A DNA stretch of 46,420 nt, taken from positions 1 through 46,420 of the forward strand of contig JAFTWW010000047.1 in NCBI GenBank assembly GCA_017465085.1, read 5' to 3'. Every line of letters starts with the position of its first letter. The stretch's first letter is position 1. The translations under genes and the position numbers were made by a program. Shown here in pieces: positions 33,784-43,767 of the stretch. The notes under the pieces were generated by a model. That model searched no databases. It was not told the DNA's origin and was given only the letters and a program-made list of their open reading frames with translations. The stretch comes from Clostridia bacterium. Its GTDB lineage: Bacteria > Bacillota > Clostridia > Oscillospirales > Acutalibacteraceae.

Positions 33784-33819
33784 AAATACCTTGCTTTTTG
33801 CAGGGTATTTTTTCTTTTT
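33784..33819 (+). terminator. intrinsic terminator after clpX
   Basis: AAATACCTTGC pairs with GCAGGGTATTT (one G-T pair) around TTTTT, followed by a long T-rich run. It separates the housekeeping operon from the glycan-cassette region. Confidence 0.88.
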
Positions 33820-33836
33820 TTGTATAAAACTGGGCG

Positions 33837-33911
33837 AAAATAGTCAAAATAGTCCAATTAAAAGTCAAAATAGTCTAATGATTTTGAACTTTTTTTATGA
33901 TACCATATTAT
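33837..33911 (+). promoter_or_regulatory. promoter with direct-repeat activator-like site, first GH cassette
   Basis: Two copies of AGTCAAAATAGTCYAAT start at 33842 and 33863, 21 bp apart, so on the same face of the helix. They hold three or four AAAATAGTC-like half-sites. Immediately downstream are TTGAAC (33884-33889), a 16-bp spacer and TATTAT (33906-33911). Placement just upstream of -35 fits an activator, for example of the LytTR or OmpR type; the regulator is not identified. Confidence 0.55.
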
Positions 33912-33995
33912 ATGTGAAATTGCACAATGCACTAATTATCTTTATGATTAGTGTTGAGTACAATTAACAAATCTTTAGGTCTAGGAGGTTTTATA

Positions 33996-35909
33996 ATGAG
34001 AAAACTTTTTTCAAAGCGACTGATTGCCGTAGTATTGGCAGTTGTTGTGTGCGTAAGCGCAGCAGGTGCATCTATGGCTGTTGACGGCTCAGTTGCTGCA
34101 ACTCGTACCATCACCGTTGATACAAATGATGTGGTAAACGAGTGTTACGCAGGCGTTGGTAATAACCATTGGTCAGCACCGTATGTTCAAGGTATGAACG
34201 ATGCTTACCAGACTGTGAACGAAAAGCGTCTTAATCTTCAAAAGTTTAGATACATGCGCATGCTTTTTGTTCCTAACTGGTTGGTAGATACGTCTCTTTC
34301 TCAGGAACAGCAGGAAGAGAATTGGAACAACGGTATTTACTACTATGATGGCATTGAGTTTAAAAACTTTATGTCTAAGGTAGCTATGTATGACCGTATT
34401 GGTACTACCGTTCTTTTGAACTTTGGTGGTGTTGTTACCGAAGACATATCCGGATGGTTCTTACATGAAAATGTATCGGAAAACGATGCAGGTAAGGGCG
34501 CTCCCAAAAACCTCGAAGCATTTGCTAAGGCGATTAAAGGCGTTATCGAATATTGCTGGAACGAGGGCTATGATAACGTTGAAATGCTTTCCTTCTATAA
34601 TGAGGTAAATGGCGGCTCCTACCGTATGTTCTTCGATGCTCGCGAGCATTGGGCAAAAATGATTGTTGCTGTTGATAAGGAACTTAGCCTGCATACATAT
34701 ACCGGCAACCCCAACAGCGTTCATTACAATAAGAATATACGTGATGAAATCAAAATGTTCGGTACCGAGCTTTCAGGCTTTGCTAATAATGATGCTGCGG
34801 GAATTCAGCAGTGGTGTGATACCGTTATAAGAGAGGCCGTTAATGAAAACGGAGAGCCTGCTTATGATTATCTTAATACCCACCACTATCCTATGACCAG
34901 TTCGTACGATAGCTATTTAGATGCTATTGATGCTACATCTGCTCGTTACCCTGGTGTTTGGGCTAATGAAACCTTAGGTAGATATGCTGTGGGAAACACC
35001 ACTCATTCAAATGAGCCTTATGCTTTGAACTATAAGTATAATGCACTGTCTATGGTAACAGCTCAGGCTAATGAGGGCTACGGCGGCTCTGCTTTATGGG
35101 TAGTAGGCTCCGATTCAACCCCCGCTCCTATGTCCATTCTGTTCTCAGGCGATTGGGATTTCCCATCCGGAGATATGCACGCAACTAAACATGTCTTTGC
35201 TTTAAATGGATTGCTTACTCGCTACATTCCTTTTGATAGCAAGGTTTATAAGAGTAATATTGATTCTGCCGATATGGTGGGCGCCGTGTTTGGCGTTGAG
35301 GATAATAACGGAAATATCGAGGATATGACCGTTATGCTTGATGTTGAGGAAAACAGCGCTCAGCGTGAGCTTACCGTAAAAGTAGGCTCCAAGATGGCAA
35401 ATCGCACATTTGAGCGTCATATCTATTATTTCCCCGAGAAAGATTCTGAAGGTTGGGAATGGCCAGAAACTCTTTATGAGAACGGCGCCGATATTCTTCC
35501 TGTTACCGATAAAGAAATAACCGCCGATGCAAATGGCAATATCGTTGATATTCTTCCCAATGATAAGCATATTGCAGTTGTTTATACAACCCTCGATGAG
35601 CAGGTTCAGATAGTAACCGATACCGATTATGTTGAACTCAGCTCCGGCGCTAAGAAGGACTTCAATGTAACCGCAATTTACGGTACTGATAACGATAGCA
35701 ATCTTTCAAATGTTACTTGGGAAGTTTTCGGAAAAGCTCGTACCGATACAAACGGCGGTTACAGCTGGACCACCGAAAACTGTGGTACCATTGATCAAGA
35801 TGGCAAATATGATGCCACAGGAACCACCGCAGGTGATACAGTTTCAATTAAAATCACCTCTAAGTATGACCCCTCTGCATATACAATCATTATTGCAGAG
35901 ATAGTTTAA
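33996..35909 (+). CDS. secreted clan GH-A-like glycoside hydrolase with C-terminal Ig-like domain
   Basis: 637-residue extracellular enzyme. The ATG at 33996 follows AGGAGG at 7 nt; an upstream in-frame ATG has no site. Signal peptide is residues 1-29 (KRLIAVVLAVVVCVSAAG). The main part (about 35-420) has TIM-barrel clan GH-A features. LSFYNEVNGG has N-E before strand 4 end, with E203 as likely acid/base. LNTHHYP matches the strand 6 His-Tyr. VWANETLG has E325 as likely nucleophile. A small beta region (about 430-540) and an Ig-like (BIG2-type) C-terminal domain follow, ending WTTENCGTIDQDGKY and YDPSAYTIII. I cannot assign a CAZy family; GH39, GH30 and GH51 share this logic. The gene at 43768 is a clear paralog. 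The 2525-aa protein follows by 16 bp. Confidence 0.75.
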   Translation: MRKLFSKRLIAVVLAVVVCVSAAGASMAVDGSVAATRTITVDTNDVVNECYAGVGNNHWSAPYVQGMNDAYQTVNEKRLNLQKFRYMRMLFVPNWLVDTSLSQEQQEENWNNGIYYYDGIEFKNFMSKVAMYDRIGTTVLLNFGGVVTEDISGWFLHENVSENDAGKGAPKNLEAFAKAIKGVIEYCWNEGYDNVEMLSFYNEVNGGSYRMFFDAREHWAKMIVAVDKELSLHTYTGNPNSVHYNKNIRDEIKMFGTELSGFANNDAAGIQQWCDTVIREAVNENGEPAYDYLNTHHYPMTSSYDSYLDAIDATSARYPGVWANETLGRYAVGNTTHSNEPYALNYKYNALSMVTAQANEGYGGSALWVVGSDSTPAPMSILFSGDWDFPSGDMHATKHVFALNGLLTRYIPFDSKVYKSNIDSADMVGAVFGVEDNNGNIEDMTVMLDVEENSAQRELTVKVGSKMANRTFERHIYYFPEKDSEGWEWPETLYENGADILPVTDKEITADANGNIVDILPNDKHIAVVYTTLDEQVQIVTDTDYVELSSGAKKDFNVTAIYGTDNDSNLSNVTWEVFGKARTDTNGGYSWTTENCGTIDQDGKYDATGTTAGDTVSIKITSKYDPSAYTIIIAEIV

Positions 35910-35925
35910 TTGGGAAAGGAGAAAT

Positions 35926-38900
35926 ATGAATATGAAAAATATTAAAAGTTTTATAGCAAAAAATGTATCTGTATTTCTTTCCCTTGCTATAATTTTAACC
36001 ACCCTTCTTCCCGTATTTTCGGGTGTTGCAAAGGCGGCTACTTATGATTCCGCTAAAATCACCGAGCTTAAAGAGGCTTGGGGAGCCCTTACTGTTAAGG
36101 AAACCTTAGTTCCTACAGAAGTTTGGGCAGGTTCAAATGTTGTAGGTACAGGTTTAACCTTATCTGACACTTCGTCTTATTCCGGTCCCGCTATATCGGA
36201 TACTTCTAAGCTTGGCCCTAAGTATGCAACATATACCACTACGGGAGTGGCTACAGGCTGCGCTGATAATAAGGATATGTATGTATTCAGAATGATGGAC
36301 AACGATGCAAACTATACCATAGGTCAGTTTGTATCTTATTCGTATGAATTCAATTCTACCGCTGAGACATTATCCAGAGTTTTTATGCATTATTTTAATA
36401 CCGGTGTTCAAGCTGAGAGAACGTTGTATGCCGGTACCTTCCTTCATAACCCTATGGCTGCTGGTTGGTCTACCATTTCCTATAACGGTGTTAATGCGAG
36501 AGGAGAATATGCCTCTAATTTAAGCGATAAGTTCTTAGGTCTTGGTTTTGACCTTAACGGAGCCGCCGCTGATATCACCGTTGGTTCTATGACGGGCGTA
36601 TTCAAAGCCGCAAGCGATGAAACCTTAGCCCTTGCAGATAGCGATGCTGATGCTTTTGTTACTGCTGCTGTTGCATATTATGAAGCGGCTGTTACAGGTA
36701 ATAAATTTGAGATTACTGATGCCGCATTCTTAAGATTTAAGGCAGCTATTGATGCTATTTTGAATGATAATTCCAATGAATCGGAAATGTCGGTAGCCAT
36801 TAAGAATCTTAAAAATGCTTGGAAAGCATTAACTCATATCGGCTATGATGATACAGTTGCTATGAACTATATCGGTAGCAACGGCACAGGTTCCAACTAT
36901 GCCGTTAACGATACCTCTAAGCTTGGTCCTAAGTATGCAACCTATACTACTTCGGGAACAAATAGTGGCGCGGCCGATAATAAGGATATGTATGTATTCA
37001 GGATGATGGATGGTGATGTAAACTATACCATAGGTCAGTTTGTATCATATTCTTATGAATTCCATTCCACCGCAGCAATGGCATCCAGAGTTTATATGCA
37101 TTATTTCAATACTAATGCTCAAGGCGAGAGAACGTTGTATGCTGGTTCCTTCCTTCATAGCCCTATGGCAGAGGGCTGGTCTACCATTTCCTATAACGGT
37201 GTTAATGCGAGAAGCGAATATGCCTCTAATCTGAACGATGAGTTCTTAGGTATTGGTTTTGACCTTAACGGAGCCGCAGGAACCATCACCGTTGGTTCTA
37301 TGACGGGCGTATTCAAAGCCGCAAGCGCTGAAACCTTAGCGCTTGCAGATAGCGATGCCACCGCATTCATTGCCGCGGCAACAGAATATTATAATGCAGC
37401 CGTTGCCGCTAATAAGTTTGATTCCGCTGATGCCGCATTCATAGCATTTGCAAATGCGGTTAACGCAGCAGATGCAAGCAATGTTGCTGACTTAAAGGCC
37501 GCTTGGGCTGCTTTGACAGTAAATGAAACCTTGATTCCCTCTGTTCTTTGGAATGGCGCCAACACAGTAGGTACAGGTTTAACCCTTAAAGATACCTCCC
37601 AGTATGATGGTCCTTTCCTTGGCGAATGTCCTCCCCAAGCGCCTGAAGCTTCTGAAATTCGCAAGATGACCATTAATACAACAAGCATTCCTGCTTATTT
37701 CACCGAGGTTTCTAATTTTGCTACTGAGGCAACAACTACCGTACCCTTTAAGCAGATAACGGATATGTATTTCTATTATAAATCCGATGCGGATATCAAA
37801 GCGCTTTTTGGATGCATTGGTAATAACGGTTCAGCCCGCCATAACCGTATGTTTGGCGCAGGTTCCACTTGGACACTTCCCAACACTAATGGTCAGTGGG
37901 TTAAACTTTCCTTCTTTGATTGGTTTACTTCAAACGGATTTTCATTTGATGCAATAGTTAAAAACGCAGGTGAAACTGCCGCTTCAACCCAATTAGCAAT
38001 AATTGGCTTCCAGTCACTTTATACAGCATCCGGAACCACCGATTTATATGTAAGTGAATTATTCGTAGATAACGGTGTTGATGAAAACCTTGCAGGTTCA
38101 GAAAATTGGACAGATGTTGAGTGGATGACCAATGCCATCAACGCCAACCCAGATGAACTTAAAAATGATTATGTTGATGGCGTAAACAATACTGAAAAAT
38201 GGGCTAGCTTTGTTGCAGCTCGCGAGGCGCTCTATGCTTTCGCTGATGAATTAGCCATTATTGTAGCAACCAATAATTTCAAGACCGCTTGGCAAGCATT
38301 AACACCTTCAGAAACTGCAGGTGATAAAGTTGATGCAACCTTATTAAACCATGCTGCAATAGGCGCAGGTAATTTGTCAAACGATGTGCCCGCTGATGTT
38401 GGTGCAAATGCTAATAGCGTAGTAATGCCTATTGGTACAAAAGCGACTCAAATGCTTCAATTTGGCGATGAGGTTGCGAATAATCTTGTAACACCCGCCA
38501 GCAGAACAGATATTGATGATATCTATTTCTACTATAAATCAACCTCTGATGTATATTTGAGAGTTTCGATATCCTACTCTGATGGTTCATCAGCTACCCT
38601 AAAGGGTGCTGCGGCTCCCTTTAGCGGTTTGTTTAAGGCAGCATCCTCAAACGGTCAGTGGGTAAAGGTTTCAATACCCGATTTCATAAACGGTGCCGCA
38701 GCAGGTGCATGGGCAAACAGATATAAACCTGCCGATTTGGCTTACGCATATTACAGCAAGGTTCGTGTAGAGTTTGCAACAACCAATGCGATTGATGCAA
38801 ACAATGGCACCGAAAATGTAGCAGATGTTTATGTTTCAAATCTGTTCTTTAAGTATGACACAAACCTTTACGGTTCAGAAGATTGGACCGATGAGCAGTG

Positions 38901-41900
38901 GTGTGAAAAGGCCATCACATTAAATGTTGATGATATTAAAAATGATTATGTAGATGGCGTAAACAACACTGAAAAATGGACCGCATTTGTTGAGGCTCGC
39001 AATACCCTTGTTGATTGCTTGCCCGACCAAAATGTTGTAGCGCTTAAAGAAATCTGGGGCTCATTAAAGATAAAAGCAACCATGATTCCTTCTGAGATTT
39101 GGGCAGGCTTCAATACTCTTGCAACAGGATTTACCGTTAACGATTCTGCAAATTATAACGGTCCTGCAATTCCTGATGCTTCTAAGCTTGGTCCTAATTA
39201 CACAACCTTTACCACCACAGGTACAGGCGGCGCGGCTGATAATGTGGATATGATAGTATTCAAGCCTAGTATCAGCGGTCTTAAGTTATCACAATTTGAG
39301 TCGTATAGCTTTGAGTATCATACTACCGCAGCAAACGCTTCCAGAGTTTATATGTGCATAGTAAATAGCTCAGGCAGCTTGGGAACAATATATGCTCCCA
39401 GCTATCTCCATAACCCTATGCCTCAGGGATGGTCAACCGTTTCCTATGAAGGTGTAAATGAAAGAAGCGAATACGCTAACGATTTAGACCGTGAAGTTTT
39501 AGGCATCGGTTTTGACCTCACGGCAGTTCCTGCTGATATCACCGTTGGTTCTATGACAGCAATATTTACTGCCGCCAACGAGAGCGATTTAGCTCTTGCT
39601 GATACTGATGAGGAAGCATTCGTAGAAGCTGCTAAACGCTTCTATGTAAAAGCGCTTGCTAATAACTATTTTGCAAGTGATGATGCTGCATTTGCCTCCT
39701 TTACAGAGGTTTTAGGCAATCTTACCGATTTGTCCGTAAACGATGTTGTTTCAAGTGAAGTAGCAGTAGCTTGGGATGCTTTAAACATCGAAAAGACACT
39801 TATTCCTTATGAGGTTTGGGAAAAAGATGGTGTTGTTGGTACAGGACTTAATGTTTATGATTCTTCCGCTTATAGCGGCTCCGACCTTGCTGATAAGAGC
39901 GTTTTAGGTCCTAAGTATGCAACCTTCTCTGCTACCAAATCAAGCAGTGCTTCCGATAATGTGGATTATATCGTGTATAAATTTGCAGATGGTAATGAGG
40001 CTTTAACCGTTGGTCAGCTTGATACGATTTCATTGTATGTTAATTCTTCTGCTGCAATCGGTGGCATCAGACCCAAGATGCATATTAACGGCGGAATCGC
40101 TGTTGATAACCCCACTTTCTTCACAGCGGCCCAAATCGGCTCAGGTTCTTGGAAAAATGTATCCCTTAGCGGTCTATCATCCAAGGAAGGTTATCAATCT
40201 GTTAAGCAGAGAATTATGACGGGCGTGGGACTTGATATTGCGGGTAATGCCGATATCCAAGTAGGCTCTATAACCGCAACCTTCAAAACACTTTCTGCTG
40301 AAAACAAAGCCCTTTCTGCCACCAATTCTCTCGAATTTTTAGCAGAGGCAATTAAGTTTAATAAAACAGCCGATAGCATTTTCGGCGAAAATAATGCTAA
40401 ACTTATCAACTTCAGAGAAAAACTTAATGCCGCATTAACCCTCATAACCGAGGAAGATAAGGCAATAGTTGAGCTTATCGCAGGTTGGAAGAGTCTTAGC
40501 AGCACCGATTCATATCCCGATAGCGATACTACCGAATGGAATCTTGCTGACTGGGTATATGCCGCTCAGAAGGTTGATACAGCTAACCTTACCAATACCG
40601 AAGAATTTGTTGAAGCTTTAGTTAATGCTATTAATTTAAGAGATGAACTCGGTATCGTACTTAGCTGTGATATCACAAGCTTTACCGATGCAGCATCTGC
40701 CCAGGGAACAATTGATTCCCTCGGTGAAAATGTATTGGTAGGCAAGGTACCCTCTGTTTATTACTTTGATGGTACCGAAAAAACCGAAATCTCTGTAGCA
40801 AATGCCGAGAATCTTACTGATGGTAACTTTGATACAGTTGAAGCGTTTGCAAACTATGATTTCTCAGCCCCCAATTCGTATGCAGAATTAGTTTATGAAT
40901 TCAATGGCGAAGCAGTTATTGATGACTTTATAGTAGGTTTCAATAATAATGCTGACCATGCAAATATGAACTATAAGATTTATGCCGCAAATAATATGGC
41001 AGACCTCTTCTTAGATAAATCCCTTGTTGCAGCGTATAATAATGAACTTGGCGAACAGGTTCAGAGATTTAGCTATGGTGGCAAGATTCAGATTACCGGT
41101 GCGTATATTGCATTCAGATTCTATGGCAACGAATCCGGTCTTACCATTAGCGAGCTGGGCGCTTACGGCGAGGTTGTAACATATTCTGTTAAGACCAACG
41201 CTTTAAGTGACGCTGAAATGAAGGCGCTCGGCACTAACCTCTTTGCCAATGCCCAGTGTTACATTAGAGGAGGTACAGGCGGTAGAGTTAAGTGGGAAGA
41301 GCATCAGCAAGGTAGCTTGTATCCTTATACAAAGTTAGTTGACCTTTCTAACGAAACTGGTTGCGGCTTTGCTGCAGTTACAGGAAGCGCTATCAGTAAA
41401 GTAGACCAAGATATAACGATGCACCTTGTATTTGATCTCAAGGATACCTACTATGTAGAAAAGATTCTATTTAACCACTTCCGTCAGAACTATCTGCAAA
41501 CAGGTAAATATGAAATCTATGCTTCTACCGAGATGGGTCTCCTCTTCAAAGATAGCAGTAAGATTATTACTTATAATAATATGTCGGATGGTCCTAACGG
41601 AACCACCAATTCTCAGCTCTTTACAATGGCTGGTAACGGTATAATCGCAAGATATATCAGTATCTGCGTTAAATGTCCCGTTTCTGATTATGAAAATGCG
41701 CTTGCGACATTCTCGGGTATGTGCTATCCCAGAATTAACGACCTCGCTGCATTTGGTACTAAGTATGTTAAGCCGAAGGCAGAAATCAACTTTGTTAACC
41801 ATGTTCCCGTTGAGGTTTACCGTACCGATTCTGCTGGTAACAAGACCACCGTTAAGGAAGATGAGTATAGCGGTGATGATTATCTTTATGCTTATGACGG

Positions 41901-43503
41901 TAAATATGATGTTGCAACACCTATCGCCCAAAACGATAAATATGTTGATTTTGTATTTAACCTCTGCGCTAATAAGACTATCAACTCCGTTAAGCTTTCC
42001 ACCCTTACCGAAAATATTAAGGGACTTAAGGTTTACGCCTCCGATTCAGCAGAGGGTGTCTGGAATAATGACAGTATGGTTGTTGAATATTACGGCGAAG
42101 CCGTTAACGAAGTGTTCCGTACATTTGGTGAAACACCAATAGAAGCCCGTTATGTAAGATTCTGCATAACCGAAACCGCTTCGGGCACATTTGATCCCAC
42201 CGAGTTTGAGGTTATAGGTTGGAATACTCAGGAGTTTGCATACTATAACCTTGCTGAAAGCAAGCAGGATGACGCTTCTATGATTCTTGTTGATAAGGAT
42301 ACGGGCGAATATACCATGTCCACTCAGAATTTCGGTAGATACTATCCTCATTGGTGGGGCCAGCCTTGGTATGAATTCTACAATATGTTTGATGGCGATG
42401 AAGATACCGTTGCCGATTTCTATACTGGTTCTATGGGTAATCCCGATGGTACCGGCAAGAAGACAATCAACTTCCTTGTTGACCTCGGCACCTTGAATGC
42501 TGTTGATAATATCGAACTCATCGCAGGAAGCAATAAGGAATTCTGGCCTAATAAGGTTAACTTCTACTTAGGCGATGACGACCTCGCTCTATTTGATGCC
42601 GATTTAGAGCCCGATGCTTCATTCAATGAGAAATCTAATGAGGATAGCGGAAGCTATGAATATAACTTCTTGCCTAAAGTAGTTCAGTATGTAAGAGTTG
42701 AGATTGTAGATGCAACCAACGATCTGTTCAATACTGATAACAAGATGGCAACCATTATTGCCGATATTAAGGTTAACGGTCTTGAAATCCTTGCAAGCAC
42801 CGCTTCTGAAGGCGTAGCCGCATCTGTAACCGATGAGGAAACGGGCATCCGTGTTGACCTTGTAGCCCTTCGTGAAAACGATGTTTACACAACGCTTCAG
42901 GATATTCTTGTTGTTAAGCGCGAGGCTACCGCCGAGGAAAAGGCGGCAACCTTAGCAAACAACAATAAGTTTGCCTCTGATGTATATCAGATATTCCTTC
43001 TTGACGTTAACGGAGATTTAATTGAAGACGTTGATGGAAGAGATATCAAGATATATCTGCCCAAATCTCTCTATAAGGGTACCTCCGAGGAAGCCTTTGT
43101 AATGTCAAACGAACTCGGTGAATTCAGCATTATTGATTTCACCACCGAGGATGATTACTTTGTTGTTGTTTCCTCCGATCCTTTAGTTAACAACTACGCC
43201 TTCTGCGAATTTGTAAGCGTAGATGTAGAAGAGGATGAGGATGATAATGATACCCCAACTGATACGGATAACACCGTAGAGGAGGATGAAACCGAAACCG
43301 AGGATGAAGAACCCGAGGAAGAGGAAGAAGAAACCTCAAAGAAGAAGAGAAAGGTTAAGGTTGTTCGCAAGGGCAACGGTACCGATATCTTCGATTACCT
43401 CTGGATAATCATCGTTGTTGTAGCTGTGGTAATAGTAGCCGCAGGTATAACCCTCTTCATAATCCTTGCTAAGAAAAAGAAAAAGCAGGAAGAAGAGGCC
43501 TAA
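35926..43503 (+). CDS. giant modular surface protein, membrane-anchored (2525 aa)
   Basis: Cell-surface protein; family not recognised. The start follows GAAAGGAG; a second ATG two codons on is possible. Signal peptide is about 1-37. Then six ~230-255-residue modules: type A at about 44-279, 289-515 and 1035-1267, a variant at 1275-1506, and type B at about 522-778 and 778-1033. Each module starts with an LK..W..L helix; A modules end ITVGSM plus a helical tail, and B modules carry an FYYKS motif and end near NNTEKW. A helical linker (about 1506-1580) precedes four discoidin (F5/8 type C)-like domains at about 1580-1749, 1755-1947, 1948-2100 and 2101-2289. After a further domain come an acidic linker rich in Glu and Asp (about 2436-2468), a basic patch, one transmembrane helix (about 2493-2514) and a KKKKK tail. 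It is likely a glycan-binding partner of the upstream glycosidase. Confidence 0.8.
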   Translation: MNMKNIKSFIAKNVSVFLSLAIILTTLLPVFSGVAKAATYDSAKITELKEAWGALTVKETLVPTEVWAGSNVVGTGLTLSDTSSYSGPAISDTSKLGPKYATYTTTGVATGCADNKDMYVFRMMDNDANYTIGQFVSYSYEFNSTAETLSRVFMHYFNTGVQAERTLYAGTFLHNPMAAGWSTISYNGVNARGEYASNLSDKFLGLGFDLNGAAADITVGSMTGVFKAASDETLALADSDADAFVTAAVAYYEAAVTGNKFEITDAAFLRFKAAIDAILNDNSNESEMSVAIKNLKNAWKALTHIGYDDTVAMNYIGSNGTGSNYAVNDTSKLGPKYATYTTSGTNSGAADNKDMYVFRMMDGDVNYTIGQFVSYSYEFHSTAAMASRVYMHYFNTNAQGERTLYAGSFLHSPMAEGWSTISYNGVNARSEYASNLNDEFLGIGFDLNGAAGTITVGSMTGVFKAASAETLALADSDATAFIAAATEYYNAAVAANKFDSADAAFIAFANAVNAADASNVADLKAAWAALTVNETLIPSVLWNGANTVGTGLTLKDTSQYDGPFLGECPPQAPEASEIRKMTINTTSIPAYFTEVSNFATEATTTVPFKQITDMYFYYKSDADIKALFGCIGNNGSARHNRMFGAGSTWTLPNTNGQWVKLSFFDWFTSNGFSFDAIVKNAGETAASTQLAIIGFQSLYTASGTTDLYVSELFVDNGVDENLAGSENWTDVEWMTNAINANPDELKNDYVDGVNNTEKWASFVAAREALYAFADELAIIVATNNFKTAWQALTPSETAGDKVDATLLNHAAIGAGNLSNDVPADVGANANSVVMPIGTKATQMLQFGDEVANNLVTPASRTDIDDIYFYYKSTSDVYLRVSISYSDGSSATLKGAAAPFSGLFKAASSNGQWVKVSIPDFINGAAAGAWANRYKPADLAYAYYSKVRVEFATTNAIDANNGTENVADVYVSNLFFKYDTNLYGSEDWTDEQWCEKAITLNVDDIKNDYVDGVNNTEKWTAFVEARNTLVDCLPDQNVVALKEIWGSLKIKATMIPSEIWAGFNTLATGFTVNDSANYNGPAIPDASKLGPNYTTFTTTGTGGAADNVDMIVFKPSISGLKLSQFESYSFEYHTTAANASRVYMCIVNSSGSLGTIYAPSYLHNPMPQGWSTVSYEGVNERSEYANDLDREVLGIGFDLTAVPADITVGSMTAIFTAANESDLALADTDEEAFVEAAKRFYVKALANNYFASDDAAFASFTEVLGNLTDLSVNDVVSSEVAVAWDALNIEKTLIPYEVWEKDGVVGTGLNVYDSSAYSGSDLADKSVLGPKYATFSATKSSSASDNVDYIVYKFADGNEALTVGQLDTISLYVNSSAAIGGIRPKMHINGGIAVDNPTFFTAAQIGSGSWKNVSLSGLSSKEGYQSVKQRIMTGVGLDIAGNADIQVGSITATFKTLSAENKALSATNSLEFLAEAIKFNKTADSIFGENNAKLINFREKLNAALTLITEEDKAIVELIAGWKSLSSTDSYPDSDTTEWNLADWVYAAQKVDTANLTNTEEFVEALVNAINLRDELGIVLSCDITSFTDAASAQGTIDSLGENVLVGKVPSVYYFDGTEKTEISVANAENLTDGNFDTVEAFANYDFSAPNSYAELVYEFNGEAVIDDFIVGFNNNADHANMNYKIYAANNMADLFLDKSLVAAYNNELGEQVQRFSYGGKIQITGAYIAFRFYGNESGLTISELGAYGEVVTYSVKTNALSDAEMKALGTNLFANAQCYIRGGTGGRVKWEEHQQGSLYPYTKLVDLSNETGCGFAAVTGSAISKVDQDITMHLVFDLKDTYYVEKILFNHFRQNYLQTGKYEIYASTEMGLLFKDSSKIITYNNMSDGPNGTTNSQLFTMAGNGIIARYISICVKCPVSDYENALATFSGMCYPRINDLAAFGTKYVKPKAEINFVNHVPVEVYRTDSAGNKTTVKEDEYSGDDYLYAYDGKYDVATPIAQNDKYVDFVFNLCANKTINSVKLSTLTENIKGLKVYASDSAEGVWNNDSMVVEYYGEAVNEVFRTFGETPIEARYVRFCITETASGTFDPTEFEVIGWNTQEFAYYNLAESKQDDASMILVDKDTGEYTMSTQNFGRYYPHWWGQPWYEFYNMFDGDEDTVADFYTGSMGNPDGTGKKTINFLVDLGTLNAVDNIELIAGSNKEFWPNKVNFYLGDDDLALFDADLEPDASFNEKSNEDSGSYEYNFLPKVVQYVRVEIVDATNDLFNTDNKMATIIADIKVNGLEILASTASEGVAASVTDEETGIRVDLVALRENDVYTTLQDILVVKREATAEEKAATLANNNKFASDVYQIFLLDVNGDLIEDVDGRDIKIYLPKSLYKGTSEEAFVMSNELGEFSIIDFTTEDDYFVVVSSDPLVNNYAFCEFVSVDVEEDEDDNDTPTDTDNTVEEDETETEDEEPEEEEEETSKKKRKVKVVRKGNGTDIFDYLWIIIVVVAVVIVAAGITLFIILAKKKKKQEEEA
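36055..37476 (+). repeat. recent intragenic tandem duplication (A modules 1 and 2)
   Basis: Two ~700-bp modules repeat with a period of 711 bp (237 codons). At the nucleotide level TTGGTTCTATGACGGGCGTA and the bases after it recur at 36581 and 37292 almost unchanged. More diverged copies of the module lie at about 39030-39725 and 39750-40440. Confidence 0.8.
37490..39025 (+). repeat. intragenic tandem duplication (B modules 3 and 4)
   Basis: Two B-type modules repeat with a period near 777-780 bp. Their ends match closely, as in AATGATTATGT(T/A)GATGGCG near 38164 and 38941. The region shares motifs (FYYKS, NGQWVK, GS.(N/D)WTD) with the first and fifth domains of the protein at 332-5263. Confidence 0.7.
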
Positions 43504-43511
43504 AATAGCTT

Positions 43512-43592
43512 GAAATAAGTTTCCTTTCAACTTATTTCTCTTTCAGACCGAGCCTATCCCCCGTGGAAACACGGGGGATAGGTGTTTTTTTA
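43512..43592 (+). terminator. tandem hairpins and terminator after the giant protein
   Basis: First hairpin: GAAATAAGT/ACTTATTTC (43512-43538), perfect. Second: CCTATCCCCCGTG/CACGGGGGATAGG with a GAAA loop (43553-43582), followed by TGTTTTTTT. The second is a very strong intrinsic terminator separating the two cassettes. Confidence 0.9.
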
Positions 43593-43593
43593 T

Positions 43594-43695
43594 GCAATAT
43601 ATGGTAATGTAATATGTATTACAGGCCAAATCGCAATATATGGCTAAAAAGACCGCAATATTTGACTTGATAGTGAAATAAATGTGATATATAAT
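43594..43695 (+). promoter_or_regulatory. promoter with GCAATATATGG repeats, second GH cassette
   Basis: Three direct repeats GCAATATATGG, GCAATATATGG and GCAATATTTGA start at 43594, 43633 and 43655. A perfect palindrome GTAATAtgTATTAC lies at 43609-43622. Directly downstream are TTGATA (43667-43672), a 17-bp spacer and TATAAT (43690-43695). The last two repeats are 22 bp apart, again near two helical turns, but the repeat differs from that of the first cassette. Confidence 0.6.
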
Positions 43696-43767
43696 TAAAA
43701 CAGCAGGAAAGAAACCGAATGTTTCTTAAAAAGCTTGCCTAAAATAATTTATGCAGGAGGAAGCACG

